Origin: Siphonodentalium dalli
Taxonomy: Eukaryota; Mollusca; Scaphopoda; Gadilida; Siphonodentaliidae
DNA: 64,000 nucleotides
Assembly: GCA_032622095.1 (NCBI GenBank)
Contig: CP136064.1
Location: forward strand, 279,333,614 to 279,397,613
Reading direction: 5' to 3'
Part shown: one piece after another, positions 1 through 11,500 of the stretch
Layout: each line of letters begins with the position of its first letter
How positions within the stretch are numbered: the stretch's first letter is position 1
Notes under the pieces: generated by a model
The model's database searches: none
The model's input: only the letters and a program-made list of their open reading frames with translations
What the model was told of the DNA's origin: nothing
Translations under genes and position numbers: made by a program

Positions 1-140
1 ACCTAAGGCAGGGATGGGTCAATTACTTACCCAAAGTAATTAATTACAATTACTTTTGAAACACTCAATTACAACTAAATTACTTTCAAAACAGAAAGTA
101 ATCAATTACAATTTATACAATTACTTTATAAAGTAATTAA
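1..140. repeat. TAATTACAATTACTTT-rich repeat end
   Basis: Starts within CAGGGATGGGTCAATTACTT and is followed by repeated TAATTACAATTAC motifs. The CAGGGATGGG start resembles a hAT terminus, but no partner end is visible. Confidence 0.4.
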
Positions 141-699
141 TAAATTTTCAATTAATTTTGTGTGATTTTCAAAATTGTTCCATGTGTAATTGCGAACAGT
201 CTTGTAAATGCAAATATTGAGAATGTACCAGAAATTCGTAGTTCACTATAATCAGCAAAAAACAAAAATTGTAGCCTTTGTTTACATTTTTTAGTTTCTC
301 ATCAGAGACTGCAAATTTGGTAAGGAAGTTAGGGAACACAGCTTCGGAATTTCTATCGACTTGAAGTGTGTTGATGACAATAGATGTTCTAGAATAGTTT
401 TTAAATAAGGTAATTTTACACCAGAAAGTACAATTTAATAGTTTACAGGTGTGGCGTCTGCTTTTGTGTAGTTTATCATTGGAAACAGAGATCGAATTGC
501 GTGTATTTTATAAACTTCCAGATAGTATTACTATTTTACAAAGATCAGATGATGCATATCAATAAAGATGGGTCATAGTTATCCTTATCCATAATAATTC
601 ATTTCTATGATGACGGGCCATTCCTGTCGTAGTAAATGTTTGTGAGAATCATAGTATTTAGAAATAGTTATAAATACAACTAGATGCGAAAGAATAATC

Positions 700-1010
700 A
701 GTCATGAATATCGTTGACTGATAAAAAACTTGAAGATGGTGTCTCATATATTAAAATGAGTATAATCAATTATGGATATATTGCCTGTATTCAGTTTTCC
801 AACAACAGTTGAGTTTGACAATGCATGGGAAAATTGTCAAGACGTCATTGACCTCTGATCTCTGACGTGATCTGCTATGCCATAAACCAATGAAATCGCA
901 TGCAGTCTTGCGCCACTCTCCACTAAAATGGAGGGAATCCCTTCAATACAGAACCTAATTTTAAGAGAGAGTTCTAGAGACATACATTCGATATAGGATT
1001 TTCGTCGGCT
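700..1010. repeat. Dispersed repeat shared with 49360-49640
   Basis: The stretch around ATAATCAATTATGGATATAT, CATAAACCAATGAAATC and CTCTCCACTAAAATGGAGGG reappears in reverse orientation near 49360-49640. No ends or coding potential were identified. Confidence 0.7.
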
Positions 1011-1070
1011 TTTCATGGAGACTGATCATTAGGTACCCAGCAGGGCTGAGAATATAATGCCAGACATTTC

Positions 1071-1163
1071 CAGAATGAGGTCCCCCAGAGGGTGAATTTA
1101 GTGACACTACCCTGCCCAGTGGGCTAACATCAATAAATTCACCCTCTGGAGACCTCTTTCTGC
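1071..1163. repeat. GAATGAGGTCC hairpin module
   Basis: One hairpin of the foldback MITE family (CAGAATGAGGTCC .. ACCTCTTTCTGC), in the part of DEPDC5 that continues off the left edge. Confidence 0.75.
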
Positions 1164-1495
1164 TTAGGCCTCATCTTCTCCAGAAAGTATCTTTATTATC
1201 AAATTAACAAGTTTTTTTAGTTTCTTTAGAAACTTCTTCACAAATATTCTTTTTAAGATTAGTTTATCTATATCCCCAAATTGGCAGACAACACATTGCA
1301 TAATCGAGGTGCCCAATGGGTGCACATCACATTCTGCTTAGGCCTCATATTCTGGGATGTATCTAACGCCTCAAATTAACATTGTTTTTATTTACTTTTT
1401 CCTTTCTGTTCAGTTTCTATATCCCCTAATTTGCAGAAGATAAATTAGGTGATTTGGTCTCATGTATGTATTTTGGTGCCCCAGACAAGAGCAAG

Positions 1496-2334
1496 CAAGC
1501 CTTGGAATAGCATGTCTGTTATTTTCAGAATGAGGTCTACAGAGGGTGAATTTAGTGAAGCTCTCCCACATAGCGGGCTAGATTCACTAAATTCACCTTC
1601 TGAGGACCTCATTCTGCTTGGGTCACATTTTCTGGGAAGTATCTATAGTCTCAAATTAACATTGTTTTTAGTTACTTTTTCCTTCTGTTCAGGTTCTCTA
1701 TCCCCTAATTTGCACAAGATAAAATGCATAATCAAGGTGATTAACCCTTTACCCAACAAACCGGCCATAACCGGCCAAATAAAGCTTCAACAGCCTAAAA
1801 TATCTTCGGTCTGTCTCAATAGAACCATACAAATATGGATATCATTGGAACTGGCTCCTTGACCACATTGTGATAGTTACAGTTATGCCCTGTGCCAATG
1901 CATTCTCTTATATATGCGAGTCGACCATAGGTCGCCTCGCATATATAAGAGAATGCATTGGCCTAAAAAAAATCTTTTTTTAACACTTTTTACCATTTTT
2001 TCTTACATTCTTTAACAATTTTATAATTTTTAATGTGTTAAGCCAATGCATTCTCTTATATATGCGAGGCGACCTATGGTCGACTCGCATATATAAGAGA
2101 ATGCATTGGCACAGGGCCGTTCTGTTGGGTAAAGGGTTAATGGGTGAACATCACCAACTTCAACTGGGGAACTTCAATCTGATCCAAGGTCTCCCATAGC
2201 AGTTGAGGCCTCAGCAGAATGAGGTTCCCAGAGGGTAAATTTGGTTATAATAGCCTGCTGTGCGGGATAGCATCACTAAATTCACCCTCTGGGGACCTCA
2301 TTCTGCAAATGACAGACACACATTTCAAGGCTTG
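1496..2334. mobile_element. Foldback MITE carrying an inserted piggyBac-like MITE
   Basis: The ends CAAGCCTTGGAATAG (1496) and CATTTCAAGGCTTG (ending 2334) with hairpins at 1526-1617 and 2214-2306 mark a GAATGAGGTCC-family element. A 400-bp TTAA-flanked element (1741-2140) lies between them. It ends 44 bp from exon 12 of DEPDC5. Confidence 0.7.
1741..2140. mobile_element. piggyBac-like MITE, 400 bp
   Basis: TTAACCCTTTACCCAACA at the left and TGTTGGGTAAAGGGTTAA at the right: inverted repeats bounded by TTAA, the piggyBac target. Two 70-bp hairpins (about 1893-1963 and 2041-2110, CCAATGCATTCTCTTATAT arms) lie inside. A sister copy is at 27290-27680. Confidence 0.85.
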
Positions 2335-2377
2335 CTGCTAACAAGATGCAAAAAGCAGTTAAGCAATTTATACGTAC

Positions 2378-2512
2378 CACAATCTATTGTTCTTTGCTTC
2401 GTAATGTTCGTGAGTTCTCTGTCCACCTCAAACACGCCGACACCAGGAGTTATCACGACCGATACCTTACCCGTTCTGTCGAAATTTCTGTCAATGTAAT
2501 ACTGTTCAAACA
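2378..2512 (-). CDS. DEPDC5: DEPDC5 coding exon 12 (last in window)
   Basis: Forty-four codons with [29 protein letters not shown] and [12 protein letters not shown]. This is near-identical to the DEPDC5 core strand that follows exon 11. It ends with one base before gtacgt. I could not find the following exon (expected to encode a GIG.DLVC..GEQP-like motif) in 1-2377, so it probably lies outside. Confidence 0.96.
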
Positions 2513-5500
2513 CTGAAATAGTTTAAATTGAGGACTATTTGATGATTTAATGGGAAAATATCAACACTGAATGTCCATTTAATACGGGAAAATTTTCTTG
2601 CTAAGACATGTAATATATCCATGATGAGAGCTTCCTGAAATTTTGCGAAAACACTGAGCCAATGTATTCTCTTATATATGGGAGTCTCCCATATATCAGA
2701 GAATACATGGCCTGACGATATTTACCTTAACCTTGTAAGCCAGTGTATTCTCTTATATATGTGAGGCTCCCTATGGGAGAATCGCATATTTTAGAAAATG
2801 CACTGGCATAGGATCTTTAATGCTGCACCAGCACAGCTCTCGTCATGAAAAGGTTAACAAGAGCTACGCTGGGCGTGCAAAATACACCCTCTCTTGGGTC
2901 GGCGGAAACTGGTAAAAAAGGGGCATAACTCTGGTAAAAATTGGCGGACGGAACTCAAATTTGAACTTGACCTGTGTTTTGGTGGGAGAAAGTAATATAC
3001 CAAATTATCATTGAATCCGATAAGCTCTAGTAAAGTTATCATCCGGACAACAAATTTCAGGGATTTTCTAAGTCAAATTACGTCAAATAAAGGGCATAAC
3101 TCCGGTGAAAATTGGCCGACGGAACCCAAATTCGAACTTGAGCTGTCTTTTCTCCTAATAAACCCACATACCAAATTTGATTGAAATCGGTTCACTTTAA
3201 CTAAAGTTATCATCCGGACAACAGGTTAACGGACGGACGCCCGCCCGCCCGGACGGACAGACCAATACTATAATACGGCCTTTTTTTCAAAAGGGCGTAT
3301 AAAAAGGAAGATTGTGTATATTCAGGTTCATTTTGCAAATTGTTCCAACATATATAGTATGCATAACTTACCATAGCTCAAAAACTGTTGTTGGACCACA
3401 TATATAATTAAGTAACAAGGTTCAACATAATCATGTCAATAAAACACTATAATTTGATGTCATCTGTTAAAGAGAACTGGGCAAACAGTTGAGTAAAAAC
3501 ACATGACAACCTCCTATATATGGACCTGACAGAAGCGAAGAATGTGAGAGAATGTTGTTGCATTTCAGTTCCAATTACATAAGGCCATTATTTTGGTACT
3601 ATTTGGTTTAGAGATAATTTTTTCAAGAGGTTTGGGTCTGCGGGTCGGTAGATCAGAATAAAATATAAAATATAAATGGTGTTTCAGGTTTATTTATTCG
3701 CTGAGCAGCAAATGGGTGTCTGTAGGCAAAAAAAAAAATGGAAGCATCAGCAGGGGGGCGTTTGATTATAAAAACTGGACAAGCACAAAATTGTGTAATG
3801 CAAAGTCATTGCTGAGACGAGAAGTAATTCACGATTAATACATTAAACCTTACATGTGTTTACATGTGTTAAACTTTATAAACACATTTTTTTTATTTGC
3901 TACCCATCTTGTTTGGAGTCAGCGGAAAAAAAATAAGCACTGATCAATAAATTTAATTTTGTTTAATTCCTAATTGATACTCTCCCAATAGCCTTAGGCC
4001 AAAGCGAAAAATAGGCATGTTTCCACTCCCCCGCCCGCCCCACCTCAAAACCCCCCGACGAAACTCACTTTATTTATTTTCCAAATCCCGAAAAATAAAA
4101 TACGATGTATTTACTATTTCCACGTGAATTAATACTACACTATTTATATTGTTATATATAGACCTCTCACATAAACAAGCATACTAAAATTGTCTCCTTA
4201 CTTGGTTATTAAATCGATCCACTGACAATAAAATTCCGTGTTGTGACCGATATAGCAACAGATTGTAAACAAAAACAAACGCGCACGTGGTTTTCAGACA
4301 CACTGTAAAATGAAGCTCCATGGCGGCATTATGGTGATGAGTTTATGACCGCATTATTAATTTCAGGCCTCTCATTATCACGAGGCCGGTCAAGAGGACT
4401 CAATCCGGGGTCCGGAACGTGCATCTAAATAATAATTGTAACCGTAATTATTTTGATCACAACTGAATGACAATAATAAAAAAGTTTTTCAAGTTTCATA
4501 AAATTATTGTTTTAATTGTTTCTAATTAAATTCTGCAGTATATATCTGAATTTTAATCCTTTTTAAGACGTTTGAAAATTAAAATAATGAAATAAGTTTG
4601 TAAACATAATGTAAGATCCGCAGTCGAAAATCCAAAATGGCCGACAATTTAAGAAAAATATTTTTAGACAATTATTTATATGAAAGATCTGCATTTTACC
4701 AATGCATTAACTAATTTAAACATGAAAGTATGACAACCTGACATTACAATAAAGATTATGTGTACTTTAGATTGTTTTATTAGTTTTGTTAATAGTCAAA
4801 ATTGCCGTTTTTGCTGAATGAATCACCTATTTTTCAAGGTAAAAACGTAATTCATTAAAACAAACGGCGTGATTATAAACTCCCACAGGCCCCAGCGTGC
4901 CTCAGTGACAGTTTAGACCACATGCATATGTGTCATTTCTGTTATTGTATTTATAGCACACTGATGATAAGCTTGTAGTTAGAGATTTAATTATATATCA
5001 CAATTTTTTTATTTTTTTTTGACAGTCAAAATTGCCATTTTCCTCAATTAAAAAACCTAGCTATTTTCTTAGTAAACTGTCGCAACTAAAGTCTAAATCG
5101 GCTGCTGCATTGTGTAGCTCGTCACATATGCTCCAGCTATAACAGAACTAGACCCTAATTTACTCTTACAAGTTTTTAAAATGAGAAAGACAGTAGAAAG
5201 ATTTATCAGATCATCATCGTTGGAATACTGTCTCAGAAAACCAATATTGAATATAGCAGGTTGTGGGCCATTTTTCAATTGGATTATTGCAAAAAATCCT
5301 TATCTGGAGTTATTTCCCTTGGGTTACAAGGAGTTATGCCCCTTAATTGTCGTGAAAATTCTTCGGCAAAATATTCACCCGCAATTCTTTGGCTAATCAC
5401 ATACATACATGTCCTTGATATTTGAAACATTATTTCATAAGAAGAAGACTATTCATTGTATCATACTTTTCCACAATAAAATCAGTTTTCTCATAAATTC

Positions 5501-8500
5501 TCCGGCAATTTAAGTGTAAAATTAGCTTGGCAACGAAAGAGTTAAGAAAGACAAAACAATTCTTGCCTCTACGTTTGACAAATTTACTTTTAAAGACAAC
5601 TTTGAAATTAAAACAACAGTTGATGATAAAGGTCGGTCATTTGTCACGAAGGCATACTGCAAACTATGTCGAGGAAATGCATCAACAATCAACATTAATC
5701 TCTCGCCTAAACAAAATAGTAGTAATTTTACTAATTTAGTAAAATATTTATGTCACTGTCGGTTAGCAGTTTTGGAATAGCCAATTTTAGGTTAATTTGG
5801 ATTCTATAAACAAATGTAGGCCCCCAACGAACAAAAGCAGCCTCGTAAATTCTTTTGCGGGGCCTCCTTGGCAGCCTCGCACTGATTTTGATAATGCGAG
5901 GCCTGTATTAATGTACGTCAACTAACGACATGCCCAAATATACCGGCAAAATAATGCTACACAATATTTACGCGAACGCAATCGCAAAGAATACATCTGT
6001 CCCAAAACTTCCAACGGTGTCTGAAAAGAACGGACTGTAACAACCGGATGATATAGGCCTACGGTAATTTACCGAACGGAAGCCGGAGTGTATATTTACC
6101 GGAAGATCTAAAACAATTTTGCCAACATCCGGGAAATAGTGTCAACATGTCGTCCCAAACAAGTGCCAGCAGCGTGTTGGCACTTAAGTTTTTTAAATGC
6201 ATACACAAGGCGCAAGGCAGAAACAAAATGACAAAGGTTCCCCACTGCAACACCTTTTTTCAAGTCTATGAAAAGAATCACCCCAAAGGCCTTGACGCCC
6301 AATTATGTGGAAAGTTATTCTACACTGTTGTAAATATTGAAATTAGTTGTTTTATTGAATATTAATGAACATATGTACAATTTGCACATGTAGATTAAAT
6401 ACAAGGCACTGAAATTCAGTACATACATTGTTAGCCTTCACAATAAGTTCATAAATGACATAATTATTAGAAAGATAGCACAAATATGATATTTGAATTT
6501 CCCCGTGAAAAAATAAAGTGAAAAAAAAAAATAAAGTGAAAAGACACCCCCCCACCCCTGTTTTTTTTATGGATGGGAGTGGAAACACACCTATTTTTCA
6601 CTTTGGCCTTATATTGAAGACTAGCTGAAACAGGCTCCCTTTACTTTATTCAGCGACGACGGGGCCATCAAGGAGGGGCATCACACCCATTTTGATTATT
6701 TTTTTTAGATTGAACTCCTTGCTTTATTTAACAAAACAAATGTTTTTTTTTTTAAATCAAAATTTTGAAAGAACAAATCTCATTATAAATCTGCTGGGTA
6801 CCCCAAGTTACCACACCACATTTGGTTGAAATTGGTCCAGGGGTCTGGGACAAAAATCGCAATCAGACAGACAGACAGACAAACGGATCCAACACTTTTA
6901 CATATATAGATGATTATGAGTGTACTTACGATTAAGTGACATATTGAGAGTTTCAAGTAAGTTTCCTTGAGCCGCTGTTGAATTCTTAGATTTCGGCACC
7001 TTGTAGTATCCGTCCGACTGATGGTAGTTGAATACTTTATTCGGATAGTCATTAAATATCTTCCGTAACTTCTTCAGAGTTAGAGTCCACTCCTCATATC
7101 TCTCATTCTGTAATACTATCCTGATATTGAGAAGAAAACAAACTATCAAATTAGGGAACTAGGAGTACGATTAGCAGTAAATCAGGCCTAAAAAAAATTA
7201 TCAGTGTCTCTGATAACTGAGTAGGTAGGGAATTCATTTTTATTTTATTTTTTATTTTTTCCGGCCATTGGGAACCTTGTAACCAGTCCAATTTCCACAA
7301 AGCGGTGATTTCTTTGGGCAGATATAACATCCCACATACATAGACATCATGTTTGCCATATTAAAATAGGATTTAGAGTAACAGGACTCCTAACTTATTG
7401 CCAATTGAGGGGATATAGAGAAACTAAAAAACAAGTTAATATGATAATAAAGATAATTTGCAGAGAAGATGAGGACTAAGAAGAATGAGGTCCCCAGAGG
7501 GTGAATTTGGTGATGCTAGACCACTGTGCGGGGTAGAGTCACTAAATTCACCATCTGGGGACCTCATTCTGCAAACATCCGGCACCACAAGTTGATGTCT
7601 GTATTCCCAACTTTAATTTGATTTATGACCTATAGCATGGAAATATAAAAAAAATGTCCAGCACCCTAATTTGATGTCTGTATTCCCAACTTTAATTTGA
7701 TTTATGACCTATAGCATGGAAATATAAAAAAAATGTCCAGCACCCTAATTTGATGTCTGTATTCCCTACTTTAATTTGATTTATGACCTATTGCACCCAG
7801 GGCCGATAAGGTTCGGGGTGATTTATGTGGTTCTTTGATCCTGTCATCCGGCAGACATTCCGGTTTTTCGGTACGATCCGTTCCGTATCGGCCGAACTTA
7901 AAGTCCGCATTTTACATCCGCCCGGAATGCTGCCTCCTTCCGGTAACTGAGAAAGCAATTCACTTTTGAATTATACGCATCGCGCTCGGTTGTGTGTCGT
8001 CAAATCCTATCTGTTTCCATCCGTCACCGTGTTTCTTCGCCAGCCTTCATTTATTCGTCTATCATCTTGTTCCTTGTGCGTTCTGTCTGCGTCCTGTTCC
8101 GTCGGCGTTACCTATTTTCGTGGGTAGCGCACGTGTTTCCCTGTTTGTGTTTGTCGTTCGGTGGCAATCACATATTTCTCTTATGGTTCGTACGGGATCT
8201 CGCGGTCGGGCCCGCGACCGTTCGTCTCGTAGCAGTCGCCAGGATGCGTCTGCCAGCTCGTCTCGTGCTGGTCCTGCTTCCAGTGACCGTGTTGGGCCTT
8301 CTTCTCGGGGTTCGGCCAGTGTGTCATCTGTGGCTGATTCACGGGTGCGCGGCCGTGGTCAGCATTCGCGTGGCAGGCCTGCTCGTGGCTCTGGACGGGG
8401 ACGCCGCGCCTCCCGTGGCCGGGTTTCCCATTCTCGTGGCCGCGATCCTGTTCGTCAGCCTCGTCGTCAGCCCAGTCGTCAGTCTCGTCGCCAGGCTAGT

Positions 8501-11500
8501 CGCCGACAGGATGGTTTTCCGCGCCCCAAGTTTCCGCGCTATGGATCCACGTCACCATCAGCGTCTCCTTTGTCGACCCGTCGTCGCAGCAGTTCTGATG
8601 ACAGCTCCACTTCTCTCCGCCGCCGCGAGGATTCCCGTGTGGCTTCAGTGATCCACCGACCGAACGCTCCGGCAAGAGACAGAACTGATCCGGGTAATGC
8701 CTTATTTAGTTTTCCATCCTCGCTGGTCTCCCCTTGGGACGCCCCCTTGCCGATTCCTACGGCGGCAGATGGCTATGGGTCTCATGTTTCCCGATCTATT
8801 CGCGACAAAATTTTCCGGGGCGATTTTATCAATTTGGATCAGCTGCAGGAACCTGCCGCCTCTATTCATACCGTTGACCCCCATCAGTTGGTTGTCTCTG
8901 CTTCCGGGCGAATCCGTGTTGCGCCAAGCGGGCATGCTGCTCCAATAACGTCTGTTGACTCGTGGACCGATGCTTTTCTCACTTTCATTTCGGTATACCT
9001 CGACGTTCACCCTGAATCGTCGGCCCAGCCCCTTTTGCGTTACCTGCGCACCATTCGTTGGGCGGCTGCGCACCATTCGTTGGGCGGCTGCTAAATGTGG
9101 GGGATCTGCCTGGCAGGTGTACGATACCCAATTTCGGTTGAAGTGGGATGGTAATACAGCTACTCCTTGGGAGACCATCGACCCTAACATTTGGCTGCTG
9201 GTCATGACGCCCCAGGTTCGGCAACCTCCGCAGCCGACTCCGCCTCCGGTTCGTGCCTCCGGGCGTGCGGACAATTTTCCCATGCGTCCGGGCCGTCCCA
9301 GTCCCATCTGTTTTGAATTCAACGCCGGCCGCTGCTCCTGGCCAAACTGTCGTTTTCGACACATCTGCAACATCTGCTCAGAGCCTCATGCCGCAACCGC
9401 TGCCCATGGACAAGACTTTCGCCGCTCAGCCCGCGGCGGTCGCCAGCAGCGTCTACCAGCTCGCCCCTTCCGCCGTTAATCTAGACTATTTGTGTTGGTG
9501 GCTTGGGAGGTACCCTCGCCACCAAGTCGCGCGGGAACTCCGGTTCGGTTTTACTCATGGTTTTCCACTCCATTATACTGGCCCGCGTATGCCAACTCCG
9601 CGTGTCGCCGCTTGGACTGGTGCCTAAACATGAACCTGACTCATTCCGTCTCATCCATCACCTCTCCTATCCGGCAGGCCAGTCGCTCAATGATCATATT
9701 CCGCGCGAATTCACTACTGTCACATATACCAGTTTTGACGCTGCTGTTGCCACCATCCAGTCCCTTGGGGCCGGGACTTTGCTCGCGCGCGGGGATTTGG
9801 AGGCTGCTTATCGTAATCTTCGCATCTACCCGGGCGATTTCGATCAACTTGGTTTTAAACTGGACGACATGTATTATTTCGACAAATGCTTACCTTTCGG
9901 CTGCAGCGTGTCGTGCGCAACTTTTGAAAAATTCTCGACATTTTTGGAATGGGTTGTTAAGCAGCGGTCCGGCAACCCACACATCTTGCACTACTGCGAT
10001 GACTTCCTGTTCTGTGGTCCGCCAGCCACGTCCCAGGCCTCAGACAGTCTTGACATGTTTCATCGCGTTTGCTCTGATCTTGGCGTACCTATTGCTCATG
10101 AAAAAACGGTCTCGCCCACCTCGAAGCTCTGCTACCTTGGTCTCGAACTCGATACGTTGGCTTTCGCGGTGCGTCTCCCTGCTGAGAAGCTCACAGCCAT
10201 TCAGTCCAAAATCTCTATGGCTTTGCGCTGCCGTAAAATCTCGGTCCGTGAACTACAGTCGCTCATTGGCTCATTACAATTTGCGTGCAAGGCGATTCGT
10301 CCGGGCCGCCCATTTTGTCGTCGCCTGATTGATGCCCTGCAGGGATTTTCTAAGCCGCATCACAAAATCCGAATTAATTCTGGCATGCGTGCCGATTTGG
10401 CCACGTGGTTACAGTTCTTCACGTCATTCAATGGGATCTACCTTTTCCCTTCTGCGACCTGGCTCCATGATACCGACATCAATTTCCACACAGACGCTTG
10501 TGGTGGTCAGTCCGGCGGCTTTGGCGCTTATTTCAACGGCCTTTGGGCTTTTGGCAAGTGGCCCCTTCCTTGCCATGCTTTGGGCCTGACCCGCAATATG
10601 GGTGTCCTCGAGATGTTCCCAGTCTTAGTGGCCATCAGCGTCTGGGGGCGTCGCCTCCGGAATCATCGCCTCCATTTACACTGTGATAACATTACCGTGG
10701 TCCGCGCCATCAACGACCAAACTTCCAAATGCAAGCCGCTCATGGCCCTGTTGCGCCAGCTGGTCCTGCTGCTCCTGTCTCACAACATCTCCTTGCGTGC
10801 TTCATGGATCGCGTCTCGTGATAATGCTCTCGCTGACAGCCTCTCTCGTTTCCAGATGAAACGTTTCCGTCGACTGGCGCCGTCCGCCGCCCGAACGCCA
10901 ACACCATTTCCCAGGTGCCTGTGGACCTGCGTCGACATGTAACGCTGCTTTTGACTTCCTCCCGGGCGCCAAAAACTCATCGCACGTATCGCACCGCCAT
11001 ACGGGCTTATCTCGATTTCGCACACCAGCATCGCTTGGCCGTTTCCTGGCCGCTCCCGGAACACGCTATCGTCGGGTTTATCGCGGGGCTTCATCGCTCC
11101 CAGCATTCTGCTTCAACCATTTCCACCTACCTGGCTGCCATCGGTCGGCAGCATCGACTCCGGGGTATGCGAGATCCCACTTCGACTTACCTCATTCGCC
11201 AACTATTGACCGGGGTCAGTCGCTTGACGCCTTCATCATCTCGTCCTGCTCCAGTGACAATACCTTTGCTGCGCACCTTGCTCCGCGTGCTTCCTCGCAT
11301 ATGCTCGTCGCCACATGAGGTCGCTTTGTTTACGATGGCCTTTTTTGGACTGTTCCGCGTGGGGGAACTGGCCGCTGTGTCCAAGGCCGACTTTGGACAT
11401 GCTATATTTCTTCGCGATGTCTCGTTGTGCGGCTCCGCCATTGACGTTTGGCTCCGGCATTCTAAAACGAACCAATGTGGTCCTCCCGCTCATATTCGCA

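Noticed and set aside
1449-1862. 137-codon plus-strand ORF
   Set aside because: Runs through a foldback MITE and into a piggyBac-like MITE; no protein similarity recognised.
1-2377. Expected DEPDC5 exon 13
   Set aside because: I looked for a minus-strand GIG.DLVC..GEQP-type segment with an acceptor and found none, so it is taken to lie outside the window.
8702-9373. 223-codon minus-strand ORF and other ORFs inside the Ngaro element
   Set aside because: Shadow frames of GC-rich coding sequence. They show no motif and oppose the Gag frame.
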